The translations under genes and the position numbers were made by a program. This document shows, in pieces, positions 33,969-43,238 of a stretch of DNA of 50,595 bases (the first letter of the stretch is position 1; each line of letters opens with the position of its first letter). The DNA comes from Phycisphaerae bacterium (lineage in GTDB: Bacteria; Planctomycetota; Phycisphaerae; Phycisphaerales; UBA1924). The notes under the pieces are model-generated. The model saw only the letters and a list, made by a program, of their open reading frames with translations. It did not search any database and was not told the DNA's origin. The DNA lies in assembly GCA_016794925.1 (NCBI GenBank), contig JAEUIW010000011.1, positions 1 to 50,595 on the forward strand, given 5' to 3'.

Positions 33969-35516
33969 ATGTCCACACGTTCCGGCATTCTTGATTGGTC
34001 AGGGCGTACTGAGGCGCGATTGCGGCAGCTCAACGGCTCGTCGCTGGTCGTCCATCCGGATGATCCGCTCATCCCCCGCGCCCTCGCCGAACGCTACCGC
34101 CTCCGAGACCTGGTGGAACTCACGGTCGAGATTCCCGGTCCGGAGGGTGATCACCTGACGCACGCACACGGCGCCCCCGCCAGCCCCACCGCCGTCGCGT
34201 CCGCGCCCCAGCCTCGGCCGACGCCCATCCCCGTGCCAGCCGTGCCGATGGTGGAGGTGCCGACAAGCATCGTGAAGGTGACCAGCGCTCCGAGCCCGAA
34301 GACGCCACCCGGGTTCCGACCTCTCTACAGCTCGCACCGTCGAGGTGGCCCGGCGACGGTCTGGGGCGGCGGTCGAGTCGCATCGTCGGTCGTCACGAGC
34401 CCGCCGCCACCCGCCGCGCCCGTACCGGCGGTTCCGCTGCGTCGGGAGGCCCCCGGCCCCGCATCGTCGCATCACCCCGCGCCCGCCGCCGCAGCCGGCT
34501 CACCCTCGCCGCATGGCTCCGGGGGCAGGAACGGGCTCGCCGCGCCCAACGCTTCGTCGCCGCGACGCCCCACGGGTCGGCCCGTGGCCAGCGCCATCGT
34601 TGCGATCGAGGGCCTTGCCCCGGACGAATACGCGACTCGTCGTCCATTCGAAGAACTCACGAGCATCGACCCCCAGCCTCGGCTCACCCTCGAATACCCC
34701 GGCTGCCCTGAATCCTGCCGGCTGATCGACCTCTTCTGCCCGATCGGGCGCGGCCAACGGGCGCTCATCGTTTCGCCCCCGAAGGCGGGCAAGACCACCT
34801 TGCTCAAGGACATCGCCGGGGGCATCGTTCGGAACCATCCCACGGTCGAGCTCATGGCTCTGCTGATCGACGAGCGTCCCGAGGAGGTCACGGACTTCCG
34901 GCGCACGTTCCGCGCCATGGGCGAGCGCTGCCGGGTGATCGCGTCCAGCAACGACCAGGACACCGAGGCGCATGTCCGCGTCAGCCTTCTGATGCTGGAG
35001 CGGTGCAAGCGCATGATGGAGGCGGGCAAGCACGTCGTTGTCGTGCTCGACTCGCTCACGCGTCTGGGCCGGGCGTTCAACCTCTCGCGCCGTCACGCCA
35101 GCAGCGGGCGCACCATGTCCGGTGGCATCGACAGCCGCGCCCTCGAAGTCCCCAAGCAGATTTTCGGCGCGGCGCGCAACACCGAGGAGGCGGGGAGCCT
35201 CACGATCATCGCGTCCTGCCTGGTGGACACCGGCTCGCAGGGCGACCAGCTCATTTTTGAGGAGTTCAAGGGCACGGGCAACATGGAACTCATCCTCGAC
35301 CGCAAGATCTCCGAGAAGCGCGTCTTCCCCGCCATCAATCTTGCGGCCAGCGGCACCCGCAAGGAGCACCTGCTCATGAGCGAATCGGAGTACAAGACCG
35401 TTTCGGCGCTGCGGCGGCGGCTGCTCGCCATGCCCGGTCATCAGCAGATGGAGCAGCTCCTCAACGCGCTCAAGCGTTTTCCCACCAACGCGGCGCTGGT
35501 CGGCGAGGCGGGATGA
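33969..35516 (+). CDS. rho: Transcription termination factor Rho with insert in the RNA-binding domain
   Basis: A 515-residue hexameric RNA helicase that ends transcription. The ATPase half is standard: Walker A SPPKAGKTTLL (about 271), LLIDERPEEVTDFRR, VVVLDSLTRLGRAFN, the Q-loop region SGRTMSGGIDSRALEVPKQIFGAARN, and the R-loop FKGTGNMELILDRKISEKRVFPAIN. The N-terminal half is unusual. SSLVVHPDDPLIPRALAERYRLRDLVELTVEIPG looks like the first part of the primary RNA-binding OB fold, and ASAIVAIEGLAPDEYATRRPFEEL like its last part. Between them lie about 150 residues of Pro/Ala/Ser-rich low-complexity sequence (about 52-203). The usual N-terminal helical domain is missing or very short. Start ATG 33969 chosen because MSTRSGILDWSGRTEARLRQLNG looks like the true beginning. 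Confidence 0.94.
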   Translation: MSTRSGILDWSGRTEARLRQLNGSSLVVHPDDPLIPRALAERYRLRDLVELTVEIPGPEGDHLTHAHGAPASPTAVASAPQPRPTPIPVPAVPMVEVPTSIVKVTSAPSPKTPPGFRPLYSSHRRGGPATVWGGGRVASSVVTSPPPPAAPVPAVPLRREAPGPASSHHPAPAAAAGSPSPHGSGGRNGLAAPNASSPRRPTGRPVASAIVAIEGLAPDEYATRRPFEELTSIDPQPRLTLEYPGCPESCRLIDLFCPIGRGQRALIVSPPKAGKTTLLKDIAGGIVRNHPTVELMALLIDERPEEVTDFRRTFRAMGERCRVIASSNDQDTEAHVRVSLLMLERCKRMMEAGKHVVVVLDSLTRLGRAFNLSRRHASSGRTMSGGIDSRALEVPKQIFGAARNTEEAGSLTIIASCLVDTGSQGDQLIFEEFKGTGNMELILDRKISEKRVFPAINLAASGTRKEHLLMSESEYKTVSALRRRLLAMPGHQQMEQLLNALKRFPTNAALVGEAG

Positions 35517-35671
35517 CCGCCACCGGGAGTGCGCATCGCGGACCGCGACCCGCGGACGATTGACGCATCGCTCGTGTTCGGGTCCTCCGTCGCGGGGACG
35601 GGAATACTCGCCGGATCAACCTGGTTCGAACGGGTGCACACATCCGTGAGGGGCGAGGAGCGGTGGGCATC

Positions 35672-36370
35672 ATGGTGACAATTCGCGCGGCGAGTTTGGC
35701 GTTCACGGGCGGGTTGGTCGCACTCGGCGGGTGCGACGGCGGCAAGCAACCCGCGGGCGGGACCGGGACTGCGCCCACCGGGCAGACCTCGTCCCGGCTC
35801 GCCGAGCCCGACCGCGACCAGCCCGGGCTGGGCCCGGGCGACCGTGTGCCCCATTCCACGCTCCGCGACGCGGACGGACGAGAAATCACGCTGGCCTCGC
35901 TCCATTCCAAGGGGCCGGTCGTGGTCATGTTCTACCGCGGCGGCTGGTGCCCGTATTGCACGCGGGCGCTCACGGCGTGGAACGCCCGCCTGAAGGAGTT
36001 CGCGGCCCTGGGCGTCTCGGTGGTTGCGATCTCGCCCGAGCGGCCGGAACGGGCCGTCGAGACATCCGGCAAGACCGGCTCGGCGATCCCCGTGCTGTGC
36101 GACGAGCGGATGGAGGTCGCCGCGGCGTTCGGAATCCAGTTTGAAGTGGACGCGACAACGCGGGCCCATTACTCGCAGTTGGGACTGGATCTTTCGGCGT
36201 GGAATGCCAGCGGCACATGGAAGCTCGCCGCGCCCGGCACGTTCCTGATCGATGGTGACGGGGTCGTGCGGTACGCGTTCGCGGACTGGGACTACACGCG
36301 CCGGGCGGATCCGGCGATTGTGCTGGATGCGGCGCGGAAGCTGATAGGCCGATCTCATGGCGCCGGCTGA
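35672..36370 (+). CDS. Peroxiredoxin-like (AhpC/TSA family) lipoprotein
   Basis: A 232-residue exported protein. MVTIRAASLAFTGGLVALGGC is a lipoprotein signal with lipobox LGGC. The mature part is a thioredoxin-fold peroxiredoxin-like domain: PGDRVPHSTLRDADGREITLASL, then VVVMFYRGGWCPYCTRALTAWNARLKEF with a CPYC active site, then VSVVAISPERPE and a closing PGTFLIDGDGVVRYAFADWDYTRRADP. Proteins with FYRGGWCPYC belong to the peroxiredoxin-like group that reduces peroxides or disulfides; partner and substrate are unknown. The GAGGAG favours the ATG at 35672 over the GTG at 35663. The 3' end overlaps the convergent small gene by 16 nt. Confidence 0.88.
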   Translation: MVTIRAASLAFTGGLVALGGCDGGKQPAGGTGTAPTGQTSSRLAEPDRDQPGLGPGDRVPHSTLRDADGREITLASLHSKGPVVVMFYRGGWCPYCTRALTAWNARLKEFAALGVSVVAISPERPERAVETSGKTGSAIPVLCDERMEVAAAFGIQFEVDATTRAHYSQLGLDLSAWNASGTWKLAAPGTFLIDGDGVVRYAFADWDYTRRADPAIVLDAARKLIGRSHGAG

Positions 36371-36678
36371 CCGTCGCCAGCGTCGATTCGATGTCCCGCC
36401 ACAAACACGAACCCGGGGACCGCGCGCAAGCTGGGAACCGTTGGATATCGGTCGAGCCGATGCGACCAGACCACGCTCCCGATGGAAGAGATCCGGACCA
36501 ACACCAAGGACTGCGGCTCGCCCGTGAGCAGGACGGCGTCGTCGCTTCCCGGAACTCGAACCGAGGCGCGGACGAGCGCTCCAGTGGGCCGACCCCGGTA
36601 CAGGAACTTGCCGCTGAGAGCATCTTCTATGACCAGGTCGCCATCATCGATCGAGAATCGTGCCGCCGTGTTCCGCAT
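36355..36678 (-). CDS. Hypothetical 107-residue beta-rich protein
   Basis: I do not recognise this protein. It looks genuine: normal composition, alternating hydrophobic strands (ARFSIDDGDLVIEDALSGKFLYRG, ALVRASVRVPGSDDAVLLTG, QSLVLVRISSIGSVVWSHRL) and an AGAAGGA ribosome site 5 nt before ATG 36678. No signal peptide. It lies convergent to the peroxiredoxin gene and overlaps its last 16 nt. Local composition is less GC-rich than the neighbours. Confidence 0.6.
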   Translation of the reverse strand: MRNTAARFSIDDGDLVIEDALSGKFLYRGRPTGALVRASVRVPGSDDAVLLTGEPQSLVLVRISSIGSVVWSHRLDRYPTVPSLRAVPGFVFVAGHRIDAGDGQPAP

Positions 36679-36755
36679 GGGTCCTTCTCGCTGCCGCCGC
36701 GCACGCTATCGGAATCCGAACATTGATGCCCGTGTACCGGATCGGAGCGGGAAAA

Positions 36756-36764
36756 TGCTACACT
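36756..36764 (+). promoter_or_regulatory. Predicted extended -10 promoter (TGCTACACT)
   Basis: TGC plus TACACT, about 118 nt before the TTG start of the cyclase gene. Confidence 0.35.
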
Positions 36765-36882
36765 GGAAGCTCATCCGGACGGCGCCTGCGGTTCCACGCG
36801 GGCCCGGTGTTGCGGCGCGCGGAGCGAGGGCTCGGCGCGAGACTGGTCGTTCGGCCCGTTCGGGCCGAAGGGAAACGGGGCA

Positions 36883-39800
36883 TTGGACACTCCCAGCTCG
36901 ATCGAGAGTCTGCTGCGAGTTCTGTTTTTCACCGATATCGTCGGCTCGACGTCGCTCAAGAACGAACTCGGCGAGGACGAGTACCTCCAGGCTCTGCAGC
37001 GTCACAACCAGATTCTGCAGGAAGTGATCGGCGGTTCGGGCGGGGACATCCGGAATTTCATGGGCGACGGGGTGTACGCGTGCTTCACCACGCCATCGCA
37101 GGCGTGCAAGGCGGCGCTGCTGCTGCAGTACAAGCTGCATGTCGAGCCGTGGGAGGGCAAGCCGCTGCGGATCCGGATCGGATTCCACCTCGGCGAGGTG
37201 CGCGAGATCATCGACCCGACGGGCCGGGCCAACGCGATGGGGCAGGCGGCCGACCTGGCGGCCCGTGTGATGGACCTCGCCCAGGCGGGGCAGATCCTGA
37301 TGACCAGCTCGACCGCGCAGGCGGCTCGCGCGGGGGTGAAACGGGCCCCGCACCCGGTGGGCGAGGGGATCGAGCCCGGCGATGCACTGAAGTGGATCAA
37401 GCACGGCCTCTGGGAACTGCAGGGCCTGGATGACGCGGTCGAGATCTGGGAGGTCGGGGTGCAAGGCGTGGCTCCGCTCACCCGACCAACGGCCGGCAGG
37501 AAAGGCCGCCCGCTGGACGGACCCGGCAGCGCGGGGTCCGGCGGCGGCGGCGGCGTGGCGACAGCCACGGGCACCGGAGTGCTGGTCGAGGCCAAGCCGC
37601 GCACCGGGCAGTTGCACGCGCAGACCGGGGCCGAGGCCGCGGGCACGAAGACAACGCGCGGCGCGCCCAAGGCGCTGCTGATCGGGGGCGGCGCGGCGGC
37701 GCTGGCGCTGGCGGGTGTCGGGGGAGCGCTGTTGATGAAGGGCAGCGGGCCCGCCGCGGACAGCGGCAGCACGGGGAAGATGGGGACAGCGCCGAAGGAC
37801 GCGGGCGCGTCGCCGAACGCGGGCGGCGGGAACGGGGGCGGGCCGACCGCCCCTTCTCACCTGGTCGCGTGGCGCAACCTCTGCATGGACTGGCATGACT
37901 GGTTCGGACCGATCTACGCGCTGTACACCGAAGCGGGAAGGCAGGGTGAACTGCCGGAGTCGATCCGAAAGAGCATCAAGGGCCGTCTCGACAAGGCCTC
38001 GGGGGACGTGAACCCCTGCCGGATTGTCGATCCCGGCGCGGAGGAGAGCGCCCGGTGCGATTACCGGGATCTCGCGGACAATCCCCCGCGGTTCATCGCC
38101 GAGGGGAACGCAACGGAGAGCGTTGAGGACGCGTACAAAGTCGTGAACGGGATCCGTGAGCTGCTCGTTCGATTCCCGCAGGGCGAGCTTCTGCTCAAGC
38201 GCGCCGAGAGCTGGAAGGCGCGGGGCTGGAGCCAGCCTGCGGCCGAGCTGGAGCAGGCGGCGAGGGATTACTTCGATCCCGTCAGCGCGAAACGCACCCC
38301 GGGCCTGGCGTACAAGCCGCTGGCCGAGAGCTACACGCGGGTGATGACGCTGGAGGAGGCGAGCAAGCCCATCGAGGCGCGGTTCGACGAGCTGACGCGG
38401 GCGATCGAGGGCAACGAGCGTTTCCGGCTGGCGGCGCAGGCGGACGTCGTGATGGAGCAGTTCGCCGGTTTCGCGAAGGAGTACATCGCGAGCGCCGCGG
38501 GCCTGGACGAGATGGGCCGGCGCGCGGAGCAGATCGGCGAGGTGGTCAAGAAACTGGACGACTCGTTGACCCGCAACTGGGACACGCTCGACGTAACGCT
38601 CTTCAAGAGCGGGCGCGCCGCCTTTCAGAGTCGGGGTGGGGTCATCTCGGTCGCGGCGTTCGAGGAATTCGAGCGTGCGATGTCCGACCGCAAGTACCGC
38701 CGGCTGAGCGCCGAGGACGACCCGCGGAGCGCCCAGACGTGGAAAGACCTGCCGGGCGCGATCGACGGGATCAACTCCCGACTGACCGAGGCCCTCAAGC
38801 AGGAGCCGAGCCCGGAGCTGGAGCAGATCCTGGCGCGCGTGGGACGGGCGAAAGAACGCCTCGCGAACCTGGGGCCCTCCACGTTGCCGTGGAACGGCGC
38901 CAACGAGGAACGCGTCCGCAAGGAAGTCGGCGCGCTGATCGACGAGGTCGCCGGCGCGAACGGGGAGGCGCAAACGAAGATCGCCGCGGCGGACGCGGAC
39001 CGGACGGAGCGTGCCGCGAAAGAACGTCGCGAGGCGCTGGCCCGGGCGGAGCAGGAGCGAATCAAGAAGGAGGATGCGGAGCGGCTCGCGCGGGAGCAGG
39101 CGGCCCGCGAGGAGGCGGCCAAGCTGAAGACGGAGCAGGAGCGGGCCGACGCGGCGAAACGCGCCGAGGAGCAGCGCAAGGCCGACGAGGCGAAGGCCGA
39201 GGCCGACCGCAAGCAGCGGCTGACCGATGCGCTCCGTGAAGTGCGCACAGGCTACGAGGGCATGCGCGCGGTTCCCGGGGCGGCGTCCGAGGCGATCGCG
39301 GCCGCGTGGGCCAAGCAGCGGGCCACGTTGTTTGCGTCCGCGGAGAACGCGGAGCTCCGATCCGCGGAGGACGTGACGCGCATCGACGACCGGGCCAAAT
39401 CGCTGCTGGCGTTCTTGAAGGAGGCCGACGGCGCGGTGCCGCGCCCGGGCGAAGGAACCACTCGCTTGGCAACCGGCGGGGACGCCCCGCCGTGGAACCA
39501 GGATCTCGCGGCGGCGTTGGCCGCGAAGCGCGAGGCCCTGCTCGCGGGGATTCTCGAGAAAGCCCCGTACAAGGACGGCTCGATCGAGCCCGGCGGCGAG
39601 GGCAGCGCGTACCTCGCCAGCGTCAAGGCCGCCGCTGCGAAGGACTTCGGGACGCTCAGCGATCGCGCGGCGCAGCTCTCCGCGGACCTCTCATCACTTC
39701 GGGCCGCGCTCGACGGATTCCGCCTGCTGGACGAGGCCGCCGGTGCGAACGCCGCGGCGGGAGCGCTTTACGAGCGGTGCGCGTCGGACAACTTCCTGTC

Positions 39801-41607
39801 GGAGAGCGTCGCGAACGGACAGGCGGTGGCGGCGCTGCGGGACAGGGTGAAGCGGCTGAGGGAGATCGAGACGTCAACGGACCCCGACTTCCTCTCCAAG
39901 GCCGTGCTGAATACGCAGGAACGGCCGTCGATCCGATTCGCGGCGTGGCGCGTGCTGGGGCGGATCAAGGGCAACGGCGGCCTGCCGCGGAACGCGAAGG
40001 AACTGGAGGGCTGGCCGCGGCTGTTCACGGAAGCGACCGCAACGCTCGACCAGCTCGAGGACACGGGCCGTCGGCAGGTGCTGGCGCAGGAAGCGAAGTC
40101 GCAGGCGAAGGAGGGCTGGCTGCGCGGATTCGAGCGTCTGTCGGACGGGGCGGGCATCGCCTCGGCGCTGCGGCTGCGTGCCGGACTCGGCGTGGAGGAT
40201 GCGGACCTGAGATCGCTCGCCCCGCGGGCGCGTTTCAATCTGGCCCTCGAATCGTTCAAACGCGAGACCGCGGATCTCACGAGCCCCGAACAACTCGGGG
40301 ACCTGAAGGCCAAGGCCTCGGTTTTCGTGCAGCAGATCGAGACGATGGACGGCGGCCTGGCGTCCGCCGCGGATGTGGCCCCCTGGCTGAGCGAGATCAA
40401 GGGGATGACGGGTGAGGGGGGCGCGGCGGCGAAGCCGCAGGCGGATCCCGCGACGCAACTGGGGCCGGCACGAAAGGGCTGGACCGGCGCCAACGCCGTT
40501 GCGGGCGGCCGCTACCAGAGCGCGGGGGTGCGGGGCGTGACGTACACGAAGGGGGCGAAATCGATCGAGTTCGTGCTGCTGGAACCGACCGGCGACATGA
40601 AGGAACCCGCGTACATCAGCCGCGCCGAAGTTTCGCTCGCGGATCTGACGGCGATCCTGGGTGAGAGCGGGACGATGGACTCGTTCCTGAAGATCCAGGG
40701 CGCCAGCGTGTCCAAGCTTGACCGTGCCGACGCGCTCCCCGGGCCGCGCGTGTGGATGACGCCCGACAAGGGCGGCTCGATGTCACGGCGCACCCCGAGC
40801 ATCATCAAGATCGAGGCCGCGTGGGACGCGGACGCGAAGGCGATCCCGAATCTGCGCGTGGCGGCGGACGACGACCTACCCATGCAGTACGTTTCGCCGG
40901 CCGGCGCGCTCTACGCCGCCAGTGTCGCGGGCTGCCGGCTCCCCACGGTTGCGGAATGGCGCGCGGCGGTGGCCCTGGCGGAGCGGGCGGGTGACCTGGG
41001 GCCGCTGGCAAGCGGGGACCTGAGCCCGTACAACCTGCGCGACACGACCTGGGGCCAGGCCTGGAACGCGATCAAGGAAAAACGCACGACCACCAAGAAG
41101 AGCCTGCTGGACCGCGACACGCCGTGGCCGGAGGGCGGCGCGATGTCTCCAGAAGGAGCGTTGGAAAAGGTCGGCGCGAATGGTCAGACGTACACGTCCA
41201 ACGACGGGCTGCTCTGGTTCCGCGGCACCAACAAGGCCGCGGCGCAGTCACTGCTGGGCGACCTGATCGGCAACGTCGCCGAGATCGTGCTCGCGGCCGG
41301 AGAGGACCTGGGCGTGGACCCGGGGCCGGAAGCCGCCCGCGCGGCGGCGAACGGAACCGAGGCGTTCGTGGCGGGCGGCTCGGCTCTCTCGGCGCCGTCG
41401 GCGGACACTTCTCCCGCGGCGCTGAAGGCATGGCTCACCACCCCCCAGAGGATGAAGCTGGCGGACCAGGTGAAGGGGTACCCGGGGTTTTCGGATGTGG
41501 GCTTCCGCCTGGTCTTTTCAGCATCGGGCGCGGGACCGAGCAGCGAATCGCTGCTGGCCGCGCTCCGGGACAAACTCGGGGAGCGCGGGTACCTCGGCCC
41601 GAGCTAG
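36883..41607 (+). CDS. Class III nucleotidyl cyclase fused to coiled-coil region and FGE/SUMF1-like domain
   Basis: A 1574-residue protein. Residues ~10-195 are a class III adenylate/guanylate cyclase domain (LRVLFFTDIVGSTSLKNELG and IRNFMGDGVYACF with the two metal Asp). Residues ~263-288 are one transmembrane helix (ALLIGGGAAALALAGVGGALLM). The following ~900 residues are helical and include a strong coiled coil at about 700-785 (ERREALARAEQERIKKEDAERLAREQ). From about 1190 to the end is a formylglycine-generating-enzyme/SUMF1-like fold: AGCRLPTVAEWRAAVALAE, LIGNVAEIVLAAGE, VAGGSAL and GFSDVGFRLVFSA. No Cys sits in the expected catalytic place, so this is likely a binding module. The TTG start has AAGGGA 9 nt upstream. 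The cyclase probably faces the cytoplasm and the rest the periplasm. Confidence 0.88.
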   Translation: MDTPSSIESLLRVLFFTDIVGSTSLKNELGEDEYLQALQRHNQILQEVIGGSGGDIRNFMGDGVYACFTTPSQACKAALLLQYKLHVEPWEGKPLRIRIGFHLGEVREIIDPTGRANAMGQAADLAARVMDLAQAGQILMTSSTAQAARAGVKRAPHPVGEGIEPGDALKWIKHGLWELQGLDDAVEIWEVGVQGVAPLTRPTAGRKGRPLDGPGSAGSGGGGGVATATGTGVLVEAKPRTGQLHAQTGAEAAGTKTTRGAPKALLIGGGAAALALAGVGGALLMKGSGPAADSGSTGKMGTAPKDAGASPNAGGGNGGGPTAPSHLVAWRNLCMDWHDWFGPIYALYTEAGRQGELPESIRKSIKGRLDKASGDVNPCRIVDPGAEESARCDYRDLADNPPRFIAEGNATESVEDAYKVVNGIRELLVRFPQGELLLKRAESWKARGWSQPAAELEQAARDYFDPVSAKRTPGLAYKPLAESYTRVMTLEEASKPIEARFDELTRAIEGNERFRLAAQADVVMEQFAGFAKEYIASAAGLDEMGRRAEQIGEVVKKLDDSLTRNWDTLDVTLFKSGRAAFQSRGGVISVAAFEEFERAMSDRKYRRLSAEDDPRSAQTWKDLPGAIDGINSRLTEALKQEPSPELEQILARVGRAKERLANLGPSTLPWNGANEERVRKEVGALIDEVAGANGEAQTKIAAADADRTERAAKERREALARAEQERIKKEDAERLAREQAAREEAAKLKTEQERADAAKRAEEQRKADEAKAEADRKQRLTDALREVRTGYEGMRAVPGAASEAIAAAWAKQRATLFASAENAELRSAEDVTRIDDRAKSLLAFLKEADGAVPRPGEGTTRLATGGDAPPWNQDLAAALAAKREALLAGILEKAPYKDGSIEPGGEGSAYLASVKAAAAKDFGTLSDRAAQLSADLSSLRAALDGFRLLDEAAGANAAAGALYERCASDNFLSESVANGQAVAALRDRVKRLREIETSTDPDFLSKAVLNTQERPSIRFAAWRVLGRIKGNGGLPRNAKELEGWPRLFTEATATLDQLEDTGRRQVLAQEAKSQAKEGWLRGFERLSDGAGIASALRLRAGLGVEDADLRSLAPRARFNLALESFKRETADLTSPEQLGDLKAKASVFVQQIETMDGGLASAADVAPWLSEIKGMTGEGGAAAKPQADPATQLGPARKGWTGANAVAGGRYQSAGVRGVTYTKGAKSIEFVLLEPTGDMKEPAYISRAEVSLADLTAILGESGTMDSFLKIQGASVSKLDRADALPGPRVWMTPDKGGSMSRRTPSIIKIEAAWDADAKAIPNLRVAADDDLPMQYVSPAGALYAASVAGCRLPTVAEWRAAVALAERAGDLGPLASGDLSPYNLRDTTWGQAWNAIKEKRTTTKKSLLDRDTPWPEGGAMSPEGALEKVGANGQTYTSNDGLLWFRGTNKAAAQSLLGDLIGNVAEIVLAAGEDLGVDPGPEAARAAANGTEAFVAGGSALSAPSADTSPAALKAWLTTPQRMKLADQVKGYPGFSDVGFRLVFSASGAGPSSESLLAALRDKLGERGYLGPS

Positions 41608-41610
41608 GCG

Positions 41611-41868
41611 CTACTCGACGTGCACGCCCGCAACCTCGGTCGCGGTGCGGATCTCTCTAAGCCGCGCCGACTGAACGGCGTTCGGCTGCGACGAGACCGA
41701 ATAGCCGAGCGAGTCGCCGAACCCGAGCACGGAGCGCCGCGACGGGGACGTCTCGGGGTACGGATCGGAGCACTGCGTGGCCGCCTGCTTGGCGGGCCCC
41801 GAGCAAGCGACGAGCAGGGAGGATGCGCTCAGCAGCGCGAGCGTGCGGAGGGCGGTGGATCGACGCAT
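41611..41868 (-). CDS. Small lipoprotein, 85 residues
   Basis: MRRSTALRTLALLSASSLLVAC is a clear lipoprotein signal with lipobox LVAC. The mature part of about 64 residues is polar and unrecognised (GPAKQAATQCSDPYPETSP, then SVLGFGDSLGYSVSSQPN). A strong AAAGGGG ribosome site lies about 7 nt before ATG 41868. It is convergent with the cyclase gene (3-nt gap) and downstream of the amidase gene on the same strand. Confidence 0.75.
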   Translation of the reverse strand: MRRSTALRTLALLSASSLLVACSGPAKQAATQCSDPYPETSPSRRSVLGFGDSLGYSVSSQPNAVQSARLREIRTATEVAGVHVE

Positions 41869-42029
41869 GTGCAACCCCTTTCGCTGGTGGCCAGAGAAAG
41901 GAGAATCGGGCGGAACAGACCAAGGGAATCGGGCGCGACCGTGGAAGCGGTTCGTGCCCGGTCGGCATGAAGCGACGGGAGGGTCGGTCCGGGGCCCATA
42001 GCACCCGGCAGAGGGCCGAGAACCCGCAG

Positions 42030-43061
42030 TCAGGGCAAGAACTCGCCGGCGCGTCGGAGCAACCGGTCCCAATCAAACGCCGGCCCGGGGTCGGTCTTGT
42101 TGGACTGGACGTGGTAATGACCGAGCAAACCACGGTAGCGAACGAGGCGGTCGTCGGGGAGCTTGGCGCGGACCAGCTCGCCGCGCCCGTCGCGGGGATA
42201 GTCGCGCTGGATCTCCGGGAAGATCCTGCACAGCGCGGCGGTGAGGCGCGCAAGGGATTCATACTGGGCATCGGTCAGGTCGTACATGGCAAGGGTCTCG
42301 CCCTGCACAACGCCGACGATCGGTCCCGGTCTCGAGGGGCGTGGAACAAAGCCGGCGACACGGAGCGATGCGGCCTCGTCGTCCGAGAGACTGATGCGCA
42401 CGCGGCCATCGGGTTCCCGCAGATAGACTCGATTCAGTTGCGCGGGCGGTTCAGGGAGCGCGTCCGATGCCGCGCCGGAAGGAACCGGGTACGCGCCGAT
42501 ATTCGCGATCTCGATGCCGATGGAACGGTCGTTGACGATGGTGGCGTGCCGAGCCCGTTCCTTGAGGTCAAGCGTCTGGTAGATCGTGCCGTCGAGGTCA
42601 AGCATGAAATGGACGGAGAGGTTGCGATCGTCGTGCAACGTCCGGAAGCAGGCCCGTGACGTACCCGCGACGTCGTAGTGGATGACAAGCTGGTCGATGC
42701 GTTGGCGAAGATACTCGAGCGTCCAGTCAGATTCGCCGACGGGTGCCACCGCCCGACCGAATTCGGCCTCCGCGCGACGTGAGGAATAACGGTTGGGCGT
42801 GTGCCCGGGCTGGACGCGGGCGGGGTCCCACGCGGCCTGGTCGCGGGGGCCGAAGCGCCGCTCGACGCGATAGGCGTCGTATCCGCCAGGGTCGCAATAG
42901 AGCACGACGGGCGCCCCCGTGTGGAAGAGCCGACCGCACGCCAGGATCTCATCACCACGGCGCGCAAGTTCATCGCCGGGCCGGGGCGACGCGGCACAGG
43001 CGGAGAGAAAAGCCAGGAGCGACAAGAGGAACGGCGCGGGAACGAGCCTGGAAGGACGCAT
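42030..43061 (-). CDS. N-acetylmuramoyl-L-alanine amidase (AmpD/PGRP fold) lipoprotein
   Basis: A 343-residue envelope protein. MRPSRLVPAPFLLSLLAFLSAC is a lipoprotein signal (lipobox LSAC). The amidase_2 domain cleaves the bond between N-acetylmuramic acid and L-alanine in peptidoglycan. Zn ligands and catalytic residues are visible: His in QLVIHYDVAG, His in ERARHATIVNDRSIGIEIAN (with the Glu after SIGIEIA), and His/Asp in LLGHYHVQSNKTDPGPAFDW. About 50 residues between NIGAY and IVGVVQG form an insert. A candidate extended -10 (TGCTACCCT) lies upstream. Its presence implies a peptidoglycan wall, or recycling of foreign peptidoglycan. Confidence 0.9.
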   Translation of the reverse strand: MRPSRLVPAPFLLSLLAFLSACAASPRPGDELARRGDEILACGRLFHTGAPVVLYCDPGGYDAYRVERRFGPRDQAAWDPARVQPGHTPNRYSSRRAEAEFGRAVAPVGESDWTLEYLRQRIDQLVIHYDVAGTSRACFRTLHDDRNLSVHFMLDLDGTIYQTLDLKERARHATIVNDRSIGIEIANIGAYPVPSGAASDALPEPPAQLNRVYLREPDGRVRISLSDDEAASLRVAGFVPRPSRPGPIVGVVQGETLAMYDLTDAQYESLARLTAALCRIFPEIQRDYPRDGRGELVRAKLPDDRLVRYRGLLGHYHVQSNKTDPGPAFDWDRLLRRAGEFLP

Positions 43062-43096
43062 GGGATTGCTCGCGTTGGTGCGGGCGGAGCGCGTCG

Positions 43097-43105
43097 AGGG
43101 TAGCA
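43097..43105 (-). promoter_or_regulatory. Predicted extended -10 promoter (TGCTACCCT), amidase
   Basis: On the minus strand TGC plus TACCCT, ending 35 nt before ATG 43061, which gives a leader of about 29 nt. Confidence 0.35.
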
Positions 43106-43238
43106 ACCGGCCCGGGCCTGGCGTGCGGCGCCGGACGAAACCCAAAGCCGTGGGTGCGGACGGTTCGAAAGAGAGAACTGCGGCGGGCCGTGTTCGAGCG
43201 ACTTGGGTTGGGGAACGAGGCGAGGAGCGGGACGGACG

